DNA from: Candidatus Poribacteria bacterium
GTDB taxonomy: Bacteria > Poribacteria > WGA-4E > WGA-3G
NCBI GenBank assembly: GCA_022822085.1
Contig: JAJECK010000136.1
Location: 1-64,000 of the forward strand
Direction: 5' to 3'
Length of the DNA stretch: 64,000 bases
A program made the position numbers and the translations under genes. Below are positions 50,894 to 60,205 of this stretch, one piece after another. The stretch's first letter is position 1. Each line of letters begins with the position of its first letter. The notes under the pieces were generated by a model, which saw only the letters and a program-made list of their open reading frames with translations, was not told the origin of the DNA and did not search any database.

Positions 50894-50919
50894 ACCAAAT
50901 TAGGATATGTAAATATATA

Positions 50920-53553
50920 CTATGCTTTTGCTTCAATGACAGCCTGCGCTGCAGAAAGTCGAGCGATCGGCACCCGGAACGGAGAACACGATACATAATT
51001 GAAGTCTAATCCGTAGCAGAACTTCACAGAATTCGGTTCGCCACCGTGTTCGCCACAGATACCGACTTTGAGTTCAGGTCGTACGGATCGTCCCTTTTCG
51101 CAACCGATTTGCAATAGGCTGCCGACACCTTCTTGGTCTAAAACTTGGAAGGGATCGTATTCAAGTACACCATTTCTAACATAGTCATCAAGGAATTTGA
51201 CTGCATCGTCACGACTCATTCCGAAAGTCGTTTGCGTCAGGTCGTTTGTGCCGTAGGAGAAGAATTCGGCTTCCGCAGCGATTTTGTCAGCCGTGAGTGC
51301 AGCACGCGGCAGTTCTATCATCGTTCCAACAAGATATTCAATACGAGAACCTGTCTCCTTGAACACCTCTTCTGCAGTATAAACGACGACTTCACGTTGT
51401 AATGAGAACTCATTGATATGACCAACAAGTGGTATCATAATTTCAGGCAAAACCTTTATACCACGTTTGGTAACATCAACAGCAGCTTCAAAGATAGCAC
51501 GTGCTTGCATCTCCGTTATCTCTGGATAAACGATACCGAGGCGGCATCCACGATGTCCAAGCATTGGATTGAATTCGTGTAATTCTTCAACGCGTTCACG
51601 AAGTTTTTGTGCATCTACGTTAATTCTTTCAGCAAGCTCATTGATTTCTGATTCGTTTTTCGGTAGGAACTCATGCAATGGTGGGTCGAGGGTTCGGATA
51701 GTAACGGGATAGCCAGCCATCGCTTCAAAGATACCGATGAAATCGGTGCGTTGATGTGCCAATAGTTTTGCCAATGCCTGTTTTCGTTCTAACGTATCAT
51801 CTGCCAGAATCATCTCTCTAACCGCATCAATTCCAGTTCCGAAGAACATGTGTTCAGTCCGACAGAGCCCAATTCCTTCCGCACCAAAACTTCTTGCAGT
51901 TTTCGCATCATCAGGTGTATCAGCATTTGTCCGAACATCCAGTGTCCGCACATCATCTGCCCACTCCATCAGAGTCCCGAATTGACCACTCAGTTCAGGT
52001 TGAATGAGTGATACTTGCCCCTTGAGTACATCTCCAGTTGATCCGTTGAGTGTGATAAAGTCACCTTCAGCGTAGCGATTTCCTCCCACAATGAATTCCA
52101 AAGACTCTTCGTTGATAAATAGGTCGGAACATCCAGCCACACAACATTTTCCCATACCGCGTGCGACAACAGCAGCATGGCTTGTCATGCCACCACGAGC
52201 GGTTAGGATACCTTCTGCTGCATCCATACCACCGATATCTTCTGGAGAAGTTTCAGAACGGACGAGTATTACTTTTTCGCCTTTTGCAGCCATTTCTTCT
52301 GCGCGAAGTGCAGTGAAGACGACTTTACCAACTGCTGCTCCTGGTGATGCTGGCAAGCCTTGGGCAATTATCTCAACAGATGCGTCTGGGTCTACACTCG
52401 GATGCAATAATTGATCAAGATCGTTTGCGGGAACTCGTGTTAATGCAGTTTCTTTATCTATCAAACCTTCATCAACCATCTCTACGGCGATTCGAACAGC
52501 AGCTTGACCGGTTCGTTTACCATTCCGTGTTTGAAGCATATAGAGCGTGCCATCTTGAATTGTGAACTCCACATCCTGCATATCCCGATAGTGTTTCTCT
52601 AATTTCAAACCAATATCTACTAATTCGTTGTATGCTTCAGGATTAATATTTCTCAATTCAGATATTGGCAACGGTGTTCGGATACCGGCAACAACATCCT
52701 CGCCTTGTGCATTCATCAGAAATTCACCGTAAAACTGATTCGCACCAGTTGATGGGTTCCGCGAAAAAGCAACACCTGTTCCAGAGCTTCCACCCATATT
52801 ACCGAATACCATTGCCTGAACATTCACCGCTGTACGCCCGAGTTCTTCAGATATATCATTGATTCGACGGTATGTAATTGCCCGTGGATTACCAGAAGAT
52901 TCAAACACTGCATCACGGGCCATGTCTAACTGACGACGGGGTTCATCTGGGAAATCATTACCTGTTTTCTGTTTAATAATACTCTTGAATTCGTTGACAA
53001 GTTCTTCAAGATCGGATGCTTCTAATTCTGTGTCTAATGTAACACCTTTATCTTTCTTCTTTTCTTCAAGCAGATGTTCAAATTCATCGTGGTCAACGTC
53101 TAACACCACGTTACCAAACATCTGAACAAATCTGCGATATGCATCGTAGGAAAACCGTTCATTGCCAGACTTAGTAATGAGTCCTTTCACGGCATCATCA
53201 TTCAGACCGAGATTTAGGATTGTGTCCATCATTCCGGGCATTGAAACTGCAGCACCTGAACGAACTGACAGAAGCATCGGATCCTCAGTATCACCAAACT
53301 TCGCATCAAGTACATCTTCCAATTTCTGGATGTTTTCAGTTATCTGTTGGTCAAGACCACTCGGGTACTTCTTATCGTTATCATAATAGAATTTGCATAC
53401 TTCAGTGGAGATAGTGAATCCTGGTGGTACTGGGATGCCGAGAGTAGACATTTCGGCAAGATTTGCACCTTTCCCTCCGAGTAGGAGACGCATCGTTGCA
53501 TTTCCTTCGGAATCACCGCCTCCAAAGAAGTAAACATACTTTGGTTGTGACAT
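50920..53553 (-). CDS. ppdK: Pyruvate, phosphate dikinase
   Basis: GGKGANLAEM, ARGGMTSHAAVVARGMGKCCVAGC, GAEGIGLCRTEHMF, GICGEHGGEPNSV. Confidence 0.97.
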   Translation of the reverse strand: MSQPKYVYFFGGGDSEGNATMRLLLGGKGANLAEMSTLGIPVPPGFTISTEVCKFYYDNDKKYPSGLDQQITENIQKLEDVLDAKFGDTEDPMLLSVRSGAAVSMPGMMDTILNLGLNDDAVKGLITKSGNERFSYDAYRRFVQMFGNVVLDVDHDEFEHLLEEKKKDKGVTLDTELEASDLEELVNEFKSIIKQKTGNDFPDEPRRQLDMARDAVFESSGNPRAITYRRINDISEELGRTAVNVQAMVFGNMGGSSGTGVAFSRNPSTGANQFYGEFLMNAQGEDVVAGIRTPLPISELRNINPEAYNELVDIGLKLEKHYRDMQDVEFTIQDGTLYMLQTRNGKRTGQAAVRIAVEMVDEGLIDKETALTRVPANDLDQLLHPSVDPDASVEIIAQGLPASPGAAVGKVVFTALRAEEMAAKGEKVILVRSETSPEDIGGMDAAEGILTARGGMTSHAAVVARGMGKCCVAGCSDLFINEESLEFIVGGNRYAEGDFITLNGSTGDVLKGQVSLIQPELSGQFGTLMEWADDVRTLDVRTNADTPDDAKTARSFGAEGIGLCRTEHMFFGTGIDAVREMILADDTLERKQALAKLLAHQRTDFIGIFEAMAGYPVTIRTLDPPLHEFLPKNESEINELAERINVDAQKLRERVEELHEFNPMLGHRGCRLGIVYPEITEMQARAIFEAAVDVTKRGIKVLPEIMIPLVGHINEFSLQREVVVYTAEEVFKETGSRIEYLVGTMIELPRAALTADKIAAEAEFFSYGTNDLTQTTFGMSRDDAVKFLDDYVRNGVLEYDPFQVLDQEGVGSLLQIGCEKGRSVRPELKVGICGEHGGEPNSVKFCYGLDFNYVSCSPFRVPIARLSAAQAVIEAKA

Positions 53554-53725
53554 TAAATTCCTCCTGATTGAGTTCATCACACTGTAATTATTGGTATCAT
53601 CTATTAGTACTATGTCCTTCAGCGAATTCCAATCTATAACTCAAATTATATAGCACCATTATGAAAAAGTCAAAGAAAATCAGGGTGACGTATGTATTGT
53701 TCTATCTTCTGAATCTTGATTTCTG

Positions 53726-53960
53726 TCAAGAAACGGTCTTAAGTGCATTATCAAGATCTTCTTTGAATTCGTTTTCATAATCTGTGTTATAGAACGACGG
53801 CACACCGATTATACGATATCTGCTATCCTCTGTGAGAATTCTGCTTGGATATTCGGCACGGATCTGTTCCAAAAATTCCTCTTTCCAGCGATCTCCTTCC
53901 GCAATATGTTCGCCTTTGGGTTCTATGAAGAGTTGGTAGGTAAAGGCTTCTCCGTTGTTT
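53726..53960 (-). pseudogene. C-terminal fragment of type III restriction Res subunit
   Basis: Minus-strand frame NNGEAFTYQLFIEPKGEHIAEGDRWKEEFLEQIRAEYPSRILTEDSRYRIIGVPSFYNTDYENEFKEDLDNALKTVS*. Confidence 0.65.
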
Positions 53961-54528
53961 TTGATGCTATTGACAAGAAAAAATCAGACTATCACACCAT
54001 CCGCCTTTTCAGTCAAGATGAGACAAGATATGGTCTTTTGCCTGCTGCCCATAGGCGTATTACCTTAGCAGGCATCAAACCTGTAGCGGAAATAGATTAT
54101 AGTTGGACCTCAATGTCCCTTTATGGTGCGGTTGACCCCGTCCATGGTGATCATTTTTTCCTGGAGTTCCGCAACTGAACGCAGCTTGTTTTCAAATCTT
54201 CATAAATCAGTTTTCAGCAACATTTCTGAAAGTTTGAATGTAATCGTGCTTGATAATGGTCGTTTTCATCAGGCAAAGATTTTAGAATACCTGACAATGT
54301 TATCTTGTTATTTCTACCGCCTTATAGTCCGGAGTTGAACCCGATTGAAAGACTATGACAAGACATTAAGGCAAAGTTATTTTGCCAAATATACGAAACC
54401 CTTGAGGATATGCAGGGAAAAATAACAGAGGGACTTCACGCTTATTCCGCAGCAATGATAGCCAAAATAACAAGGTTTTCATTTTTTATAGAAGCCGCTA
54501 ATGTAATATAATCAATTAGAAATGGTAT
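53958..54528 (+). pseudogene. Decayed IS630-family transposase with right terminal repeat
   Basis: FSQDETRYGLLP...GIKP...SLYGAVDPVHGDHFFLEF; VIVLDNGRFHQAK; LFLPPYSPELNPIERL*QDIKAK; frameshifts and stops; CAATTAGAAATGGTAT at 54513-54528. Confidence 0.85.
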
Positions 54529-54652
54529 TAGGTCAGGCAGAACTTACGATATTCGATAAGGTTAGTATTCCAGTAACGACATGTCGGGTTTTTCGTATGC
54601 TCTATCAACCTACAACTTTGGCATATTTAACTCTTTTGTCATAAGCTTATCT

Positions 54653-55093
54653 TTAAGGTCCCTTATCATCTTCCGGTTTCTTGAGTTGTGCCTCATATTC
54701 CTCTGAAATTGGAGTTTGAGAAACTTCTTCGTCTATTCTATCTCTAATTGTTGATACTACTTCCGAGATTGATACTTTAGTTCGCCACCAGATTAGTATA
54801 AGGCACAAACCTACCAAAATACCTACCACAATAATAAAAGCGAAGATTGTTTCTGCAATTTGCCATCTAAAATCCGCTGTTGCTAAAGCAGCTATACATG
54901 TAAATGCAATTGAAAACAGAAAAATTGCTAAATTCAATAGTAGTGTTCCTGCTGCTCCTTTTTCTAACAACTCTAATTCATGCTCTTTGACCTCATATAA
55001 ATTAACAGAATCAACCCTACCTCTTCTAATGAGAGGCTTTTCACGTCTTATGGGAGGCTTTTCATCATTATTAGGAAAATCAGGATCAACCAT
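54653..55093 (-). CDS. Hypothetical protein with two TM segments
   Basis: LLLNLAIFLFSIAFTCIAALA and IFAFIIVVGILVGLCLILIW segments; immediately follows the Cas2/SinR-like ORF. Confidence 0.55.
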   Translation of the reverse strand: MVDPDFPNNDEKPPIRREKPLIRRGRVDSVNLYEVKEHELELLEKGAAGTLLLNLAIFLFSIAFTCIAALATADFRWQIAETIFAFIIVVGILVGLCLILIWWRTKVSISEVVSTIRDRIDEEVSQTPISEEYEAQLKKPEDDKGP

Positions 55094-55363
55094 TTATAAT
55101 TTTTCCTTTAGCCATTCATCATATTCGGTTCCGTAACTATTTCTCCATGCGGCGGAGGTTCCGGACCGTATAACAAACACCCGATCTGATTCAGAAATAA
55201 CCTCACTCAAAGAATCTCGAATCTGGACTGGAGTCTGATCGGAAACAATTGCCCAACAATTACCGTGTACGGCACAATAACCTGCATATTGTTTAAGCTT
55301 TTCTTTAATCTGACTCTTACTAAGATTATCAGTTACATCGAAAGTAACAATATAAGTTGTCAT
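55094..55363 (-). CDS. Small Cas2/SinR-like ferredoxin-fold protein
   Basis: MTTYIVTFDV...NCWAIVSDQTPVQIRDSLSEVISESDRVFVIRSGTSAAWRN pattern; no CRISPR nearby. Confidence 0.5.
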   Translation of the reverse strand: MTTYIVTFDVTDNLSKSQIKEKLKQYAGYCAVHGNCWAIVSDQTPVQIRDSLSEVISESDRVFVIRSGTSAAWRNSYGTEYDEWLKEKL

Positions 55364-55504
55364 CATATCTTCCTGAATTCTAAATGTTAAATTTCACAAT
55401 CGGTCATAGACACCGTAAGTTTATCATACGGCAGAGAATAGGTCAAGGGTATATAGTAGGGGTTCGTCGGGGATGTTTGTATTTTTATATTCGGATGTTT
55501 AGAA

Positions 55505-56866
55505 TTAAATTGAATATATCATTCTACTTGCTTCTTCAAACTCAGGTTCAAGTGGATCTGTAGATAGGTATAGTTTTTGGTATGGTTCATATAATTGGAT
55601 ATAACTCCAATTGACACCACACAGAACTTTTCCGTTATTGACGAGTTTGATAAATCTACCACGAAACTTTGCACGTGTGCGTTCTGGTGGCACATGCATC
55701 GCACGACGAATCTGGTTCTCATCTAAGATCCTTTCCGTTAATCCTCTCTTTTCTGCCTTATAATATACACTGATATCTTGACGAATGTTGTGGTATTCTA
55801 AATCTAATCGCCTAACTTCAGCAGAATTCCAGTCAACCGATCTACGACTGACATAAGCCTCAAGCCACTTACGTTTGATGACCCAATCAAGTTCACGGTC
55901 CAATTGCATTGGATCGTTCTCAAGACGTGTCATAACATATTCCCATCGTGACATAACTTCATCAGTGGTTGGATCAGATTCAGCTTGTTCAAGGTAACGT
56001 TTTGCACATTCAAAATACTGCCATTGAAGTTCAATTGCAGATAGACGTTTTCCATTTTCAAGTTCAATTAGACGTTTACATGAAATATCTTCGGAGATTT
56101 CGTGTATAGCTTGGACAGAATTGCGGAGGGCAAATCGTTCGGTAATGAAATGGTCCTCAATCATTCGAAGGATTATACCTGTCGTTCCGACTTTCAAAAA
56201 GGTAGAAAATTCGGACATATTGGAATCACCTACGATGACGTGCAGACGTCTATATTTTTCTCGGTCAGCGTGGGGTTCGTCGCGTGTATTGATAATACCG
56301 CGTGCAGTGGTTGTAGCAATGGAAATTTCTTCTCGGATGTGTTGTGCCCGTTGCGAAATCTCATAGAAGCCTTGGTCGCTCCGTTTGACTTTGCCTGCAC
56401 CAGAGTATATTTGTCGGGTGACAAAAAATGGAATGAGTTGTGATGCTAACTGCCGAAAACTAACTTTTTCGCGTTCCATAAGATAGTTTTCATGACATCC
56501 ATAAGTGTTGCCTACTGTATCCAAGTTGTTTTTAAATATGGATATTTTGCCTCGGAATCCGTCTGTACGCATTCTACGTTCTGCTGTCGTTGCAAGACGT
56601 GTAACAATCCGCTCTCCTGCCTTATCGTGTGCAACAAGTTCAATGACATCGTCACATTCTGGAGTCGCATATTCAGGATGGCAACCTATGTCTTGATAAA
56701 ACCTTGCACCGTTTTCCAAAAACACATCAGGATACATACGACCCGATATGATTTCACGAAACAGGTACATTACAACGTTCTGAACAGTTAACTTTTTCCC
56801 TCTGTTTTTATCAGGGGTACAGATTATACCGTATTCAGTTTCCAACCCGTATATTCTACGATGCAT
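55505..56866 (-). CDS. pafA: Pup--protein ligase PafA
   Basis: RRIYGLETEYGIICTP, HPEYATPECDDV, NTYGCHENYLMER, INTRDEPHADREKYRRLHVIVGDSNMSEFSTFLKVGTT. Confidence 0.96.
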   Translation of the reverse strand: MHRRIYGLETEYGIICTPDKNRGKKLTVQNVVMYLFREIISGRMYPDVFLENGARFYQDIGCHPEYATPECDDVIELVAHDKAGERIVTRLATTAERRMRTDGFRGKISIFKNNLDTVGNTYGCHENYLMEREKVSFRQLASQLIPFFVTRQIYSGAGKVKRSDQGFYEISQRAQHIREEISIATTTARGIINTRDEPHADREKYRRLHVIVGDSNMSEFSTFLKVGTTGIILRMIEDHFITERFALRNSVQAIHEISEDISCKRLIELENGKRLSAIELQWQYFECAKRYLEQAESDPTTDEVMSRWEYVMTRLENDPMQLDRELDWVIKRKWLEAYVSRRSVDWNSAEVRRLDLEYHNIRQDISVYYKAEKRGLTERILDENQIRRAMHVPPERTRAKFRGRFIKLVNNGKVLCGVNWSYIQLYEPYQKLYLSTDPLEPEFEEASRMIYSI

Positions 56867-57566
56867 GGTTTAAAATCTCTGCTATCTCTTCAACGGTGAA
56901 ACGACGAAATTGTCGTCGTCCATAAGTGGCATCCAGACATCCAACTTCAATAGTATGAGGAGTAATCTGATACGGTTCTGTTTCTTCAACTTCAATAGAT
57001 TCAAAAGTTTGCGATGCAAGCTGCATCGCTTGAGTTAATTCCAACCCCTCAGTATAAGTCTCATTTAACTTCTCGGTTATGGCTTCTGCTCTCCCTCCAA
57101 TTACTGCGAATTTCTCCATTTCTTCATAAGTTCCATCAAATGCAATCTTGTATATCTGGCTTCTAAAATCCGGGTTTCCATCAACTTCACAGACAAGTAG
57201 TTCTATCTCTAACGGTTTTACGTCCCACGCCTGGGCAATTGTCATCATATGTTGAGAATATAGATTTGTCAACCATTTACCTGTTACATCTTCTCGGTAA
57301 TATGTGTACCCTTTCACTTCTGCTTCACGGATACCTACGACACGAAGTGTTTCATATTCGGAAACCCGACCAGTGGAGGCGAGAGCAATTCTATCATATA
57401 TTTCAGAAATTTTAAATATGGTTCTCCGCGGGTTTTCTGCGACCATCAGGAGACCGTTGTTATATTCTAAAACAACTACTTCCTTCGCTTGCCCTATACC
57501 GCGATCGACAAATACCTTCTTATCTTCCCAAATCTGGTCCGGTGAAACGTAGTAAGGTGTTGACAT
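56856..57566 (-). CDS. prcA: Proteasome alpha subunit
   Basis: YVSPDQIWEDKKVFVDRGIGQAKEVVVLEYNNGLLMVAENPRRTIFKISEIYDRIALASTGRVSEYE. Confidence 0.95.
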   Translation of the reverse strand: MSTPYYVSPDQIWEDKKVFVDRGIGQAKEVVVLEYNNGLLMVAENPRRTIFKISEIYDRIALASTGRVSEYETLRVVGIREAEVKGYTYYREDVTGKWLTNLYSQHMMTIAQAWDVKPLEIELLVCEVDGNPDFRSQIYKIAFDGTYEEMEKFAVIGGRAEAITEKLNETYTEGLELTQAMQLASQTFESIEVEETEPYQITPHTIEVGCLDATYGRRQFRRFTVEEIAEILNHAS

Positions 57567-57605
57567 TTATTCCTCAAATCTAAATTCTATATTTCACAAT
57601 TACAT

Positions 57606-58391
57606 CTATCCTAATCGGGACACTAATTCATCAAACAAACCTGCAACTATTTCATCTGAAACTTCTGATACACCTTGTTCTGTAATTGCTATCAGAGTTG
57701 GAAATATCTTTCTAATCAGATCTGGACCACCTGTTGCTATATCCTCATCCGCAGCATCCCATAATGCTTCTACAACAGCGGTTAGGGCATCTTGTTCAGA
57801 CATATCAGGTCGGAACATCTTTTTTAAAGTAGAACGTGCATCTTTACCACCCGAACCGATTGCATAATAGGTGTCTTCCTCATATCGTCCACCCAGAGCA
57901 TCATATTTAAAAATTCGTCCCTTTTTCTGTTTTAAGTCGTATCCAGCAAAAATCGGAAGAACGATCAGACCTTGCATGGCTAAACTCAAATTCATTCGAA
58001 CAAGGCTTGACAGATAGTTGGCTTGTCCATCCAAACTTAGAGAAATACCTTCCATCTTTTCGTAAAATTCTACTTGAACTTGGAAGAGTTTGGCAGTTTC
58101 AAAACAGGGACCTGCGACACCTGCAACAGCAATTGCAGAGTGCCTATCAATTTTAAAGACTTTCTGAATTCGTCGTTCCCCAACTTGAAATCCTTCTGTT
58201 GCTTGACGATCCCCTGCAATTATCACACCGTCATTATAAACAAGCGCAAGAACAGTAGTACCTTCCAAATAATTGTGTGGCAAGGTGTTATGTGTACTAT
58301 TTAGACGATTCCAATCTGCAACTTGATCAGGACATCTACTCTTCAGAATTTGTAAGAAATCGGTCTTTCCATAGTCATCGGGTTTGAGCAA
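57606..58391 (-). CDS. prcB: Proteasome beta subunit, with about 44 aa propeptide
   Basis: YLEG/TTVLALVYNDGVIIAGDRQAT catalytic Thr; AIGSGGKDARSTLKKM. Confidence 0.96.
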   Translation of the reverse strand: MLKPDDYGKTDFLQILKSRCPDQVADWNRLNSTHNTLPHNYLEGTTVLALVYNDGVIIAGDRQATEGFQVGERRIQKVFKIDRHSAIAVAGVAGPCFETAKLFQVQVEFYEKMEGISLSLDGQANYLSSLVRMNLSLAMQGLIVLPIFAGYDLKQKKGRIFKYDALGGRYEEDTYYAIGSGGKDARSTLKKMFRPDMSEQDALTAVVEALWDAADEDIATGGPDLIRKIFPTLIAITEQGVSEVSDEIVAGLFDELVSRLG

Positions 58392-58393
58392 TC

Positions 58394-58591
58394 CTATTGT
58401 CCTCCCCGCTGAATATAGTTTTCAACAAATTCTTCCGAATCTTCTTCTAAAATTTCGTCAATTTCATCAAGAAGTGCATCTAAATCATCCGTTATATCAT
58501 CTACATTTTCATTGAGTTCGGGATTGGGTTGGATCTCCTCATTTTCATTGATGGGGTGATCTCGGTATTCTTGCTGTTTTTCGCTTGGCAT
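58394..58591 (-). CDS. pup: Prokaryotic ubiquitin-like protein Pup
   Basis: 65 aa, acidic, DDLDALLDEIDEILEEDSEEFVENYIQRGGQ ending in GGQ; between prcB and dop. Confidence 0.95.
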   Translation of the reverse strand: MPSEKQQEYRDHPINENEEIQPNPELNENVDDITDDLDALLDEIDEILEEDSEEFVENYIQRGGQ

Positions 58592-58673
58592 TTTGTGCTC
58601 CTTTACAATTATGGTTAAGTATAACCTTTATAAGTAAGTAATGAACATAATTCCTATATCAACAAGATTAATT

Positions 58674-60155
58674 TCAGTCAGTTCGGATTTTGCCAACAAG
58701 TTCATCAACAGTACAAGTATTCAACAGTTCACCGACGATAGCTTGAGTGCCAAAGTGGGGACGATCCATCATTATCTTATCAAATCCGCTTGAACCGTTG
58801 AAAACAATTGAATTCCAGCTTACGCTGTGAATGTTATTTGGAAATTTACGTAAACATGTTCCTCGAAAATAGGCTCGCGTGTCTAACGGTGGATGCTGTA
58901 TACCATGAACTATCTCTTCATGTGTTAATATACGTTCTACATGCCCATTTTTTAATAAGCGATAATAAAGTCCTTTATCTGGACGAAGGTCATGATATTG
59001 TAGATCAAGCATCCGGACACGTGGGTCCGTCCACTTAAAACCGTGACGTGCTACATAAGCATCAATCAGATTTTTCTTAATTACCCAGTCCAAATGTTGT
59101 CCCAAACTCATTGGGTCAGCTTTTAGACCTTCTAAGACATATTCCCATTTCTCTAAAACATCTTCCACTATAGGTGTCCGTTCTTCAGTGGACAGGTGCT
59201 GATGGGCAAGTTCAAGATATGCCTGTTGGATTTCTATTGCTGTCCATTTTCTGTTGTCCTTAAGTTCATAACTACTTTTGGCGGACAGATCACGAGATAC
59301 TGATTTTATCACTGCAACAGGATCTTGTAAAGCAAATTGCTTGCCAACGACACCTTTTTCAATTAATTGTAGCACAATTGCAGTGATGCCAACTTTTATG
59401 TATATTGCAAATTCGGACATATTGGAATCACCAACGATAACATGCAACCGACGATACAACTTAGAATCGGCATGCGGTTCATCGCGGGTGTTGATCAATG
59501 GTCGTTCAACCATTGTACTCAGTCCTACCTCTTTTTCAAAGAAGTCTGCACGTTGCGAAATTTGGAATTCAGTTTCGTCCGCACCGTTTTCTGCACCTAC
59601 TTTTCCGCTTCCAGTGATAATTTGCCGTGTAACGAGAAACGGTGTTAGACCGTTTACAATGTTTGGAAACGGAATCTTACGTGACATCAGGTAGTTTTCA
59701 TGTGATCCGTAACTATGTCCTTTGTAATCTGTATTATTTTTATAGATTATGATTTCTTGGTTATCTAACAACAACTGTTCAGCAGCGAGGCGACTCAAAT
59801 CTAAAATCAATTCACCCGCTTTTTCATATTTTACCAAGTCACGAGCATTACTGCATTCAGGTGTACAATATTCAGGATGAGCGTGATCAACATAATATCT
59901 ACCACCGTTTATTAGAATATCGTTGATTACACTATTGTTGGCATCTTCACTTGATGGTTTTTCACCTTCCACTGTGAATCCGCGAGCGTCCAACATTGGA
60001 CTTTCCTGTGCGTAATCCCACGAAATTGATGGAATGTTACGGCTTTTATATGCGTTGACAACTAATGTTGATGCCGCTACCGGGTCTTGTTCTCGCGCAT
60101 TCTTGACAGAGATACCGAACTCAGTTTCGGTGCCGATTATTGTTGGTACTGTCAT
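58674..60155 (-). CDS. dop: Pup deamidase/depupylase Dop
   Basis: IIGTETEFGISV, SWDYAQESPMLDARGF, NGGRYYVDHAHPEYCTPEC, SHENYLMSRKIPF, INTRDEPHADSKLYRRLHVIVGDSNMSEFA. Confidence 0.96.
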   Translation of the reverse strand: MTVPTIIGTETEFGISVKNAREQDPVAASTLVVNAYKSRNIPSISWDYAQESPMLDARGFTVEGEKPSSEDANNSVINDILINGGRYYVDHAHPEYCTPECSNARDLVKYEKAGELILDLSRLAAEQLLLDNQEIIIYKNNTDYKGHSYGSHENYLMSRKIPFPNIVNGLTPFLVTRQIITGSGKVGAENGADETEFQISQRADFFEKEVGLSTMVERPLINTRDEPHADSKLYRRLHVIVGDSNMSEFAIYIKVGITAIVLQLIEKGVVGKQFALQDPVAVIKSVSRDLSAKSSYELKDNRKWTAIEIQQAYLELAHQHLSTEERTPIVEDVLEKWEYVLEGLKADPMSLGQHLDWVIKKNLIDAYVARHGFKWTDPRVRMLDLQYHDLRPDKGLYYRLLKNGHVERILTHEEIVHGIQHPPLDTRAYFRGTCLRKFPNNIHSVSWNSIVFNGSSGFDKIMMDRPHFGTQAIVGELLNTCTVDELVGKIRTD

Positions 60156-60205
60156 TATTCACTTTCAATATGAAATTGGTCAATAGTCAGGATAGACAAC
60201 AAGTG

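Noticed and set aside
53906-54178. Intact 90 aa protein
   Set aside because: The ORF fuses antisense of the Res fragment with part of an IS630 transposase; better explained as pseudogene junction.
55094-55363. True CRISPR Cas2
   Set aside because: No Cas1, no array and no other cas genes in the window; called only as Cas2/SinR-like.
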